DNA of 8,487 bases from contig PWGH01000264.1 of assembly GCA_003555285.1 (NCBI GenBank), forward strand, positions 1 to 8,487, given 5' to 3'. Numbering within the stretch: the stretch's first letter is position 1; each line of letters begins with the position of its first letter. Positions 1 through 5,384 of this stretch are shown here, piece by piece. The notes under the pieces are model-generated. The model was not told the origin of the DNA, did no database searches, and saw nothing but the letters and a program-made list of their open reading frames with translations. This DNA comes from Thioalkalivibrio sp. (GTDB lineage: Bacteria > Pseudomonadota > Gammaproteobacteria > Ectothiorhodospirales > Ectothiorhodospiraceae). Made by a program: the position numbers and the translations under genes.

Positions 1-120
1 CATTGTCCTGGGCCCCATTGTCCTGGGCCCCATTGTCCTGGGCCCCATTGTCCTGGGCCCCATTGTCCTGGGCCCCATTGTCCTGGGCCCCGCTGGCATG
101 AGCCCCGCTGGCACCCTCCC
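1..120. repeat. 15-bp tandem repeat array (6 exact units plus 2 degenerate units)
   Basis: Six exact copies of the unit CATTGTCCTGGGCCC fill positions 1-90. Two decayed units follow (91-105 and 106-120) that share CGCTGGCA with each other and keep the closing CCC. The array starts at the window edge, so its true copy number is unknown. Each unit contains the palindrome GGGCCC. Fifteen is a multiple of three and every frame through the exact units is open. In the frame of the following dehydrogenase gene the unit reads Ile-Val-Leu-Gly-Pro; the other forward frames read His-Cys-Pro-Gly-Pro and Leu-Ser-Trp-Ala-Pro. The dehydrogenase ATG at 98 lies inside the first degenerate unit. Whether the array is translated, and in which frame, cannot be decided from this window. 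Confidence 0.97.
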
Positions 121-964
121 TGACGCGCGCGCGATCCTGATCACCGGCTGCTCCTCCGGAATCGGGCAGCATGTCGCGCTCGCCCTTCAGCAACGCGGCT
201 ACCGGGTCTTCGCCACCGCGCGCGGCAGTGACGATGTCGCGCGACTGAAGCGCCAGGGGCTGGAGGCGCTGCAGCTGGATCTCGACGATTCCGCCAGCAT
301 CCACAGCGCGGCCCACGAAGTGCTGCTGCGCACCGACGGCCGGCTCTACGCCCTGTTCAACAACGGCGGCTACGGGCAACCGGGCGCGGTGGAAGACCTG
401 CCGCGTGCCGCCCTGCGGGCCCAGCTGGAAACCAACGTGCTGGGGGCGCTCGAACTGGCCAACGCGCTGCTGCCGGCGATGCGCCGTCAGGCCGAGGGCC
501 GGATCATCCAGCACAGCTCGGTGCTGGGGCTGGTCGGGCTGCGCCTGCGCGGCGCCTACGTGTGCTCGAAATTTGCGCTCGAGGGCCTGAGCGACGTGCT
601 GCGCCAGGAATTGCACGGCAGCGGCGTGCATGTCTCCCTGATCGAACCGGGGCCCATCCGCAGCGAGTTTCGGGCCAATGCCTGGCTCGCCTACCAGCGG
701 TTCATCCGCCCCGAGCACAGCCACTGGCACGAGACCTACGCGCGCTCGGAGCGCCGGCTGCAGGATCCGGGGCGCGAGGCCCCCTTCACCCTGGGTCCGG
801 AGGCGGTCTTGAAGTGCGTGCTGCATGCCCTGGAGGCACGGCGTCCGAAGACCCGCTACCGGGTCACCATTCCCAGCCATCTCTTTGCCACCCTCAAGTG
901 CCTGCTGCCGACCCGGGCGATGGACGCCGTGCTGCGAGCGGTGTCCCGCAGCGAGAACCGTTGA
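98..964 (+). CDS. ybbO: YbbO-like SDR family NADP(H)-dependent oxidoreductase (probable aldehyde reductase)
   Basis: This 288-residue protein is a classical short-chain dehydrogenase/reductase. The Rossmann nucleotide motif TGCSSGIG is at residues 16-23, NNGG (usually NNAG) at 88-91, the structural Asn at 113, the catalytic Ser at 141, and Tyr154 with Lys158 in a YxxxK motif. SLIEPGPIR (180-188), FTLGPEAV (230-237) and the C-terminal stretch of the type KTRYRVT...LLPTRAMDAVL closely match my memory of E. coli YbbO, an NADP-dependent aldehyde reductase. Substrate here is inferred. ATG at 98 is the only ATG in frame before the Rossmann motif and leaves a short N-terminal extension. No good ribosome-binding site precedes it, and the frame stays open leftwards through the 15-bp array, so an upstream start outside the window is possible. 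It is the first visible gene of a three-gene operon, 16 bp before the SpmA-SpmB gene. Confidence 0.88.
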   Translation: MSPAGTLPDARAILITGCSSGIGQHVALALQQRGYRVFATARGSDDVARLKRQGLEALQLDLDDSASIHSAAHEVLLRTDGRLYALFNNGGYGQPGAVEDLPRAALRAQLETNVLGALELANALLPAMRRQAEGRIIQHSSVLGLVGLRLRGAYVCSKFALEGLSDVLRQELHGSGVHVSLIEPGPIRSEFRANAWLAYQRFIRPEHSHWHETYARSERRLQDPGREAPFTLGPEAVLKCVLHALEARRPKTRYRVTIPSHLFATLKCLLPTRAMDAVLRAVSRSENR

Positions 965-980
965 GCCGAGACGCCCACCC

Positions 981-2402
981 ATGAATCTGATCTTCTTCGC
1001 GCTGGTGGCCGCCGCCTTCCTCAGCGCCGCCTGGCGGGAACTGACCGAAATCGGCACCGAGAGCCAGCCGATGCAGGAGCTGTCGCAGGCCGCGATCACC
1101 TCCGCAGGCAGTGCGGTGGAGCTTGCCATCGGGCTGGTCGGGGTGATGGCACTGTTTCTCGGACTGATGAAGATCGCCGAGGCCGGTGGCCTGCTGACCG
1201 TGCTTGCCCGCCTGCTGCGCCCGATGATGGCCCGCCTGTTCCCCGAGGTGCCCCCGGAACACCCGGCGATGGGCGCGATGATCCTGAACTTTTCCGCGAA
1301 CATTCTCGGGCTCGGCAATGCCGCCACCCCTTTTGGCATTCGCGCGATGCAGGAACTCGACCGTCTGAACCCGCATCCCGGCACGGCCACCAATGCGATG
1401 GCGCTGTTTCTGGCGATCAACACCTCGAGCATCACCCTGCTGCCCACCGGCGTGATCGCGCTGCGTGCAAGCCTCGGGGCCGCGGAGCCGGCCGCGATCC
1501 TGCCGACCACCCTCTTTGCGACGCTGTTCGCAACCATCACCGGAATCACCAGTGCACTGATCCTGCAACGCTTCTTTCCGCCGCCGGCCACCAGCCCGAC
1601 CGACGGGCACCCGCCCGAGGCCGCGCCGACGTCCTCCGGTGCTACCGGGTCCACCGAGACCGCCCGAAGCGCCGGAGCCACCGGGGTCCGCGGAGCAGCC
1701 GGAACGCTCGGGACCGCCGCAGCCGCCGGGCCGACCAACCCCGTCGCCGACACGTCCCTGCGTGCCGATCCGCAACCGATGCACCTCGATGTGCCGACCA
1801 AAGGCTATCCGGGTTGGGTCAGCGCGCTGGCGCTCGTGGGCGTGGTCGGCATCATCCCGCTGACCATCCTCCACGGGCAGACTATCGCCCCATGGATCAT
1901 CCCGGGGCTGATCATCGGCTTCCTGCTGTTCGGGGTCGCGCGCGGGGTGCGCATCTACGAGGTCTTCGTCGAAGGCGCGAAGGAGGGCTTCCAGGTCGCG
2001 CTGCGCATCATTCCGTATCTGGTCGCGATCCTGGTCGCCGTGGGCATGCTGCGCGCCAGCGGGGCCCTCGGCGTGTTCGTGGGGCTGCTCGCCCCCTGGA
2101 CCACGCCGCTGGGGTTGCCGCCGGAGGCCCTGCCGATGGCCTTGCTGCGGCCGCTTTCGGGCTCCGGTGCCTATGGGATCATGGCCAGCATCATGCAGGA
2201 TCCGTTGACCGGCCCGGACACCCATGCCGGCCTGCTGGTGTCGACCCTGCAAGGCTCAACCGAAACCACGTTCTACGTGCTGGCGGTGTACTTCGGCGCG
2301 ATCCAGGTGCGCCGAATCCGCCACACCCTGGTCGCCGCGCTCTCCGCCGACGTGGTGGGGGTGATGGCCGCCGTGTTCATCGTCGGCTGGCTGTTCCTGT
2401 GA
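981..2402 (+). CDS. Fused SpmA-SpmB nucleoside recognition (Gate) domain membrane protein
   Basis: This 473-residue multi-pass inner-membrane protein joins two proteins that are separate in Bacillus. Residues 1-197 match SpmA: GLMKIAE at 61-67, LGNAATPFGI at 111-120, NTSSITLLPT at 147-156. Residues 278-473 match SpmB: EVFVEGAKEGF at 327-337, IIPYLVAILVAVG at 343-355, RASGA at 358-362, LLRPLSGSGA at 388-397, LQGSTETT at 423-430. Hydrophobic helices are evident near 3-17, 47-64, 140-160, 174-195, 281-297, 303-320, 343-357, 430-442 and 452-473. In Bacillus the pair acts in spore core dehydration; in non-sporing bacteria the role is unknown and a small-molecule transport function is only a suggestion. 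The ATG at 981 was chosen because the recognisable SpmA N-terminus starts there, although the frame is open back to 825. Residues about 200-270 form a low-complexity linker. The stop overlaps the next gene's GTG start. Confidence 0.88.
   Translation: MNLIFFALVAAAFLSAAWRELTEIGTESQPMQELSQAAITSAGSAVELAIGLVGVMALFLGLMKIAEAGGLLTVLARLLRPMMARLFPEVPPEHPAMGAMILNFSANILGLGNAATPFGIRAMQELDRLNPHPGTATNAMALFLAINTSSITLLPTGVIALRASLGAAEPAAILPTTLFATLFATITGITSALILQRFFPPPATSPTDGHPPEAAPTSSGATGSTETARSAGATGVRGAAGTLGTAAAAGPTNPVADTSLRADPQPMHLDVPTKGYPGWVSALALVGVVGIIPLTILHGQTIAPWIIPGLIIGFLLFGVARGVRIYEVFVEGAKEGFQVALRIIPYLVAILVAVGMLRASGALGVFVGLLAPWTTPLGLPPEALPMALLRPLSGSGAYGIMASIMQDPLTGPDTHAGLLVSTLQGSTETTFYVLAVYFGAIQVRRIRHTLVAALSADVVGVMAAVFIVGWLFL
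1578..1790 (+). other. Low-complexity Ala/Gly/Thr/Pro-rich interdomain linker within the SpmA-SpmB gene
   Basis: This stretch encodes residues 200-270, between the last helix of the SpmA half and the first helix of the SpmB half. It is dominated by Ala, Gly, Pro, Thr and Ser and has no hydrophobic segment. The tetrapeptide GATG occurs twice, twelve residues apart (220-223 and 232-235). The matching DNA is a near repeat: GCTACCGGGTCC at 1641-1652 and GCCACCGGGGTCC at 1677-1689. This suggests growth by imperfect duplication. The linker is probably a flexible tether joining two formerly separate chains. Confidence 0.7.
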
Positions 2403-3697
2403 AGTCCCCGCGAGCGGCGTTTGCCAGGCGTCGGCCGTTCCCGGCCCGGGGTCCGCATCGCTACGAACTGCATGTGGATGGCGGGACCTTCATTCCGGCG
2501 ATGCTGACGGCGATCGACACCGCCCGGGTGCAGATTTTGCTGGAGATGTACCTGATGAGCTCCGGCGCAACCGCCAGCCGCTTCGTCGCGGCCCTCGGGG
2601 CCGCGGCGCGGCGGGGGGTGGCCGTCCACGTGCTGCTCGACGACTTCGGCACCCAGGCGCTGTCCCGGCCGGATCGGGATCGGCTCCAGGATGCCGGCGT
2701 ACACCTGGCGCTGTACAACCCCCTCGGCCTGAGGCGCTGGCGCTGGGTCCTGTTGCGCGATCACCGCAAGCTGCTGCTCGTCGATGGGCGCGTGGCCTTC
2801 GTCGGCGGCATGGGCATCACCGATGAATTCGATCCCGCGTCCCGTTCCGACGGCAGCGACTGGCACGACGTGATGCTGGCCCTGCAGGGTCCCTGCGTGG
2901 CCGACTGGCAACAGGTATTCGTGAGGGTATGGACACGGTGGAGCGCCCAACCCATCGCACCGCCGGTCACCCCGCCGGTCACCTCGCGCATCACCCCGCT
3001 TATGGCCCAGCCCATCACCCTGGCCATGGCTCCGCCGGGGCACCCTGCGCCCACGCCGACGGATCGACTCGACGGGCGGGTGTTGGCGCAGACGCGCACC
3101 GGCGGACAGGCCGTGATGCGGGCGGTGCTCGCCGAAATCGGCAAGGCCCGTAAACGGGTCTGGATCGCCACCGCCTACTTCGCCCCGACCCGCCGCCTGC
3201 GCCGGGCTCTGAAGCGCGCCGCCCGACGCGGCGTGGACGTCCGCCTACTGCTCGCCGGACCGAATACGGATCACCCCGGTGTATGGCATGCCGGACGCCG
3301 CTACTACGGCCGGCTGCTGCGCTCCGGCGTGCGCATCTTCGAATACCAGCCGCGATTTCTGCACGCCAAGATGGTGCTCTGCGACGACTGGGCCAGCATC
3401 GGCTCCAGCAATCTCGATCACTGGAACCTGCGCTGGAGCCTGGACGCCAACCAGGCGGTGATGGATCCTCGATTCGCCGAGCAGCTGGCCGAACTGTTCA
3501 CCCACGACTTCGCCCAGAGTACCTCCTGGACCGCATCGGACTGGCAGCAGCGAGGCCGTTGGGCGCGTCTGCTCGAGGGTCTGGCCGGTACGCTAGACGA
3601 TTACCTGGTGCAATGGAGCTACCGCCGCGCCCTGCGCCATCCACAGCAGGACGAGACCGGCACGGCCGCGAGCTTTGGGCGCAAGTTCGAGCCCTGA
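2399..3697 (+). CDS. Phospholipase D family cardiolipin synthase-like protein (ClsB-type)
   Basis: The 432-residue protein carries two phospholipase D catalytic motifs. The first is His122-x-Lys124 with Asp129, followed by GG at 136-137. The second is His322-x-Lys324 with Asp329, followed by GSSNLD at 335-340. The DGGTFIPAML, LLEMYL, LLDDFG and RDHRKLLLVDG segments fit bacterial cardiolipin synthases. There are no N-terminal transmembrane helices and the length is near that of E. coli ClsB (about 413), so it resembles ClsB more than ClsA. Such enzymes join two phospholipids into cardiolipin, or exchange phosphatidyl groups, at the inner membrane; the exact donor here is unknown. The start is GTG at 2399, sharing GTGA with the preceding stop. 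The next in-frame Met (codon 35) would cut off the conserved DGG segment. A Pro/Thr-rich insert (residues 182-221) separates the two halves. Confidence 0.87.
   Translation: MKSPRAAFARRRPFPARGPHRYELHVDGGTFIPAMLTAIDTARVQILLEMYLMSSGATASRFVAALGAAARRGVAVHVLLDDFGTQALSRPDRDRLQDAGVHLALYNPLGLRRWRWVLLRDHRKLLLVDGRVAFVGGMGITDEFDPASRSDGSDWHDVMLALQGPCVADWQQVFVRVWTRWSAQPIAPPVTPPVTSRITPLMAQPITLAMAPPGHPAPTPTDRLDGRVLAQTRTGGQAVMRAVLAEIGKARKRVWIATAYFAPTRRLRRALKRAARRGVDVRLLLAGPNTDHPGVWHAGRRYYGRLLRSGVRIFEYQPRFLHAKMVLCDDWASIGSSNLDHWNLRWSLDANQAVMDPRFAEQLAELFTHDFAQSTSWTASDWQQRGRWARLLEGLAGTLDDYLVQWSYRRALRHPQQDETGTAASFGRKFEP
2942..3061 (+). repeat. Pro/Thr-rich interdomain insert with a 12-bp tandem duplication
   Basis: This segment encodes residues 182-221 of the phospholipase D family protein, between its two catalytic halves. 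It contains an exact tandem 12-bp repeat, CCGGCGG-type in composition: CCGCCGGTCACC at 2960-2971 and again at 2972-2983, encoding PPVT-PPVT. Looser Ile/Val-Thr-Pro echoes follow (SRIT, PLMAQPIT). No fold is expected. It looks like a slippage-expanded linker. Confidence 0.75.
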
Positions 3698-3783
3698 GCC
3701 AATGGCGCCCCGCCAGAGCGTCACGTCCCTTCCCTGCGTTCGAAGCCACGAGGCAAGCGGCGGCCCGCAGCGCCTGGGCCAAC

Positions 3784-4644
3784 CTACGATTCGTCGGGAT
3801 ACCCGGACAGGTGGTCCTGCAGAAAGCTCTGAATGCCCTGAATATAGGCCGCACCCGTACGTAGGAAAGCGTCGTTGTGACCACCCTGCATCACCAGCAA
3901 TCGGGTGTCCGGGCCGGCTGCGGCCTGGAGTTCGCGGGCATGCGCAAAAGGCACGATCTCATCGTCACGGCTGTGCGCGAGCAGGATCGGCACCTCGATG
4001 GCGGTCACCGCCGCGCGGACGTCAAAAGCATCCCGCATCAACAGCCGCACCGGCAGCCAGGGGTAGAGTTCGGCACCCAGATCGCTCGCCGCGGTGAAGG
4101 CCGACTCGAGGATCACCGCACCGGGCGTTTCCTGGTCTGCCTCCTGGTCTTCGAGCTGAGCGGCCAGCTGGGCGGCCACCGCCGCGCCCAGAGAGCGGCC
4201 AAACACCACGATCCGCGAGGCCGGGACCCCGCGGTCCTCGCGCAGATAATGCCAGGCCGCCATCGCATCGCGCTGCAGCCCCTGCTCGCTGGGGCGCCCG
4301 CCGCTGCGGCCATAGCCGCGATAACTGAGGATGAACACCGACAGATCCAACGCCTGGAATTGGCGCAGGGATTCGATCCGATGAGAGATATTGCCGGCAT
4401 TGCCATGCAGGAACAGCAGAGTGCCGCGCGGCTCGGCAGCCGGCAGAAACCAGCCGTGCAGCCTCACACCATCTGCCGCCGTCAGTTCCACGTCCTCAAA
4501 CACCAGGCCATGTTCGTCGGGCGTCGTCACCAGCCCCGCGCTGGGGAAATAGATCAGCCGATCCTGGGTCAGGTACACCAGCGCGACGATCAGCACATAC
4601 CCGGTGGCACCGATCAACAGCACCGTGAACAGGGATCGCCACAT
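3784..4644 (-). CDS. Membrane-anchored alpha/beta hydrolase, BEM46/YfhR-like serine hydrolase
   Basis: The 286-residue protein starts with one hydrophobic helix (about residues 4-26) followed by QDRLIYFP, typical of bacterial BEM46/ABHD13-like hydrolases tethered to the membrane. The oxyanion-loop motif HGNAGN is at 80-85 and SYRGYGRSGG at 107-116. The nucleophile elbow is GRSLG with Ser151, the acid is probably Asp228 in the HSRDDEIVP segment, and the catalytic base is His256 in GGHND. The catalytic triad therefore looks complete, and an esterase, lipase or thioesterase activity is likely, with unknown substrate. The ATG at 4644 begins the anchor helix; a GAGG lies 11 bases upstream on the coding strand, a weak and slightly distant ribosome-binding site. 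The gene converges on the cardiolipin-synthase-like gene, 86 bp apart. A short Gln/Glu/Asp-rich loop (about 160-173) contains a 12-bp imperfect duplication. Confidence 0.88.
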   Translation of the reverse strand: MWRSLFTVLLIGATGYVLIVALVYLTQDRLIYFPSAGLVTTPDEHGLVFEDVELTAADGVRLHGWFLPAAEPRGTLLFLHGNAGNISHRIESLRQFQALDLSVFILSYRGYGRSGGRPSEQGLQRDAMAAWHYLREDRGVPASRIVVFGRSLGAAVAAQLAAQLEDQEADQETPGAVILESAFTAASDLGAELYPWLPVRLLMRDAFDVRAAVTAIEVPILLAHSRDDEIVPFAHARELQAAAGPDTRLLVMQGGHNDAFLRTGAAYIQGIQSFLQDHLSGYPDES

Positions 4645-4730
4645 CGGATGACCAGCCTCGGCAAGCGTGCCGTCCCATCATGCCGCCGCCCGCCGCCCCG
4701 ACGCAAACCACCGCCGCTCAGGCCGTGCCC

Positions 4731-4803
4731 GAGCCCTGCGGGGTGCGCCCGGTCGGACACGCTCAAGTCGTCCATGAGCGCTCGAAGATGGCCATCCATG
4801 GCC
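4731..4803. repeat. Partial direct copy of the palindromic element at 4819-4928
   Basis: Positions 4731-4803 repeat 4819-4892 with a few substitutions and a one-base gap in the first 30 bases. After that, 44 bases are identical (4760-4803 against 4849-4892). This copy has the left arm and most of the centre but lacks the inverted right arm, so it cannot form the long stem. Fifteen unrelated-looking bases separate the two copies. Either a truncated element or a local duplication would explain it. Confidence 0.93.
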
Positions 4804-4818
4804 CTGGGGTCGGTGGCC

Positions 4819-4928
4819 GAGCCGTGCGGGGTGTGCCCGGTCCGGACCCGCTCAAGTCGTCCATGAGCGCTCGAAGATGGCCATCCATGGCCATCTACGG
4901 TCCGGACCGGGCACACCCCACACGGCTC
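4819..4928. repeat. 110-bp palindromic intergenic element (element 1)
   Basis: The left arm (4819-4848) and right arm (4899-4928) are 30-bp inverted repeats with a single mismatch, and each ends inward in the palindrome GGTCCGGACC. The 50-bp centre holds two smaller foldbacks. CGCTCA (4849-4854) pairs with TGAGCG (4864-4869). GATGGCCAT (4876-4884) pairs with ATGGCCATC (4887-4895). On the minus strand the second foldback is preceded directly by GTAG (4898-4895), as in REP-type repeats. It contains no gene. It lies 175-284 bp upstream of the hydrolase start, so it could shape the leader or promoter region. It could be a REP/BIME-like or MITE-like sequence; no target-site duplication was recognised. 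Confidence 0.85.
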
Positions 4929-5146
4929 TTCAGTGTTGGGTGTAAACCCCAAGGGCGTGCTGCCGGCGTTCGGGGGGGTCAGGGCGATCGGGGCACGCAC
5001 CCGGCGCCTCGGTCGGAGCACCGATCCGCGCCGTGCCGGGCCTTCGGGGCCGGTGTTTTGCGGCCGAATCCAGGCCGGGCAGCCGGGAAGGTCCGCAAGA
5101 GCAGATCCCAGCCCCAAGGCCCGGGCCCTTTTTCCTTTTTCATAAT

Positions 5147-5272
5147 AAAAAAGATGATCCCAGTGGAGGGCGTAGCCCTGTTCGCGGGTGTCGGCCGCAC
5201 GGATGCGGCCGTCAAGCCTACAGGGATGTATTCACGGCGTCCCGCGAACAGGGCTGCGCCCTCCACTGGGAT
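5147..5272 (-). terminator. Possible intrinsic terminator of the RND gene, formed by element 2 plus a T-tract
   Basis: Reading the minus strand downstream of the RND gene, the 32-bp stem of element 2 ends at 5157. It is followed by CATC and then six T residues (complement of A6 at 5147-5152). A long stable stem followed by a U-run fits a Rho-independent terminator, although the loop is unusually large and the four-base spacer is longer than ideal. A smaller hairpin inside the arm (AGGGC-TAC-GCCCT on the minus strand) could also do the work. Confidence 0.45.
5157..5272. repeat. 116-bp palindromic REP/BIME-like element (element 2)
   Basis: Inverted arms of 32 bp at 5157-5188 and 5241-5272 differ at one position and flank a 52-bp centre. 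In the centre an 8-bp stem, CGGCCGCA (5192-5199) and TGCGGCCG (5204-5211), closes a four-base loop. On the minus strand the order is GTAG (5221-5218), GCTTGA, then this hairpin, which is the layout of REP sequences that carry a 5' GTAG/GTGG tetranucleotide. From memory, similar intergenic palindromes are common in gammaproteobacteria; this is not verified here. The element lies 113-228 bp downstream of the RND stop, and transcripts of that gene would fold it into a long hairpin. Confidence 0.85.
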
Positions 5273-5282
5273 TCACCCCTTA

Positions 5283-5305
5283 CTCGGGCGTTCGGAAAGC
5301 CCGAG
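5283..5305. other. Small stem-loop
   Basis: CTCGGGC (5283-5289) and GCCCGAG (5299-5305) form a perfect 7-bp stem around a nine-base loop. It lies between element 2 and the RND stop. No T-tract follows on either strand, so it may be only a structural element in the RND transcript's 3' region. Confidence 0.5.
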
Positions 5306-5332
5306 GCGGCAGACACCGGGCCTCAGCCGCCC

Positions 5333-5373
5333 CCCCAGGCGCGCGACGTTAATGCAAGGTCGCGTGCCTGGGG
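5333..5373 (-). other. 15-bp stem-loop just after the RND stop codon
   Basis: CCCCAGGCGCGCGAC (5333-5347) is complementary to 5359-5373 except at one position, leaving an 11-base loop. The odd position would be a G-U wobble in plus-strand RNA but an A-C mismatch in RND mRNA. The hairpin begins 11 bases past the RND stop. It could block 3' exonucleases or help terminate transcription, but no U-tract follows it on the minus strand. Confidence 0.55.
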
Positions 5374-5384
5374 CGGGTTCTGGG

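Larger units (their letters stand above)
4645..5384. other. Repeat-rich intergenic region with no convincing gene
   Basis: About 740 bp separate the hydrolase start from the RND stop. Short open frames on both strands cross it, but they run through palindromic repeats and show no recognisable domain, so I treat them as spurious. Contents from left to right: a GC-rich hydrolase leader (4645-4730); a partial repeat copy (4731-4803); a 110-bp palindromic element (4819-4928); GC-rich sequence with nothing recognised (4929-5115); an A/T-rich island (5129-5156); a 116-bp palindromic element (5157-5272); and two further hairpins next to the RND stop. The hydrolase promoter should lie somewhere in the left part, but I could not place it with confidence. 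Confidence 0.8.

Noticed and set aside
1..90. CRISPR array
   Set aside because: The 15-bp units are directly adjacent with no spacers, so this is a simple tandem repeat.
894..2252. Long minus-strand open frame (452 residues) opposite the SpmA-SpmB gene
   Set aside because: It is Gly/Arg/Gln/His-rich with no recognisable domain and lies exactly antisense to a gene with clear family motifs. It is a codon-bias shadow in GC-rich DNA.
1814..2398. Upstream extension of the PLD frame through the SpmB half
   Set aside because: The extension is an Arg/Gly/Ala-rich out-of-frame reading of the SpmB domain. GTG at 2399 gives a normal family N-terminus and a GTGA overlap.
2929..3153. His-rich peptide in another frame of the PLD insert
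   Set aside because: The His-Pro/His-Ala pattern comes from reading the Pro/Thr repeat out of frame. The PLD frame is intact on both sides, so no frameshift is needed.
3698..3783. Terminator between the convergent PLD-like and hydrolase genes
   Set aside because: Only very short GC stems such as GCGG/CCGC are visible and there is no T-tract on either strand.
4677..4706. Possible sigma70-type promoter for the hydrolase: TTGCGT and CATGAT on the minus strand, 18 bp apart
   Set aside because: Only about three of six and four of six consensus matches in GC-rich DNA; chance occurrence is likely.
4614..5117. Minus-strand 167-residue open frame upstream of the hydrolase
   Set aside because: It is a translation of the palindromic repeats, overlaps the hydrolase start in another frame, and has no domain.
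4933..5145. Plus-strand 70-residue open frame in the intergenic region
   Set aside because: No family resemblance, no ribosome-binding site, and a composition that simply mirrors GC-rich non-coding DNA.
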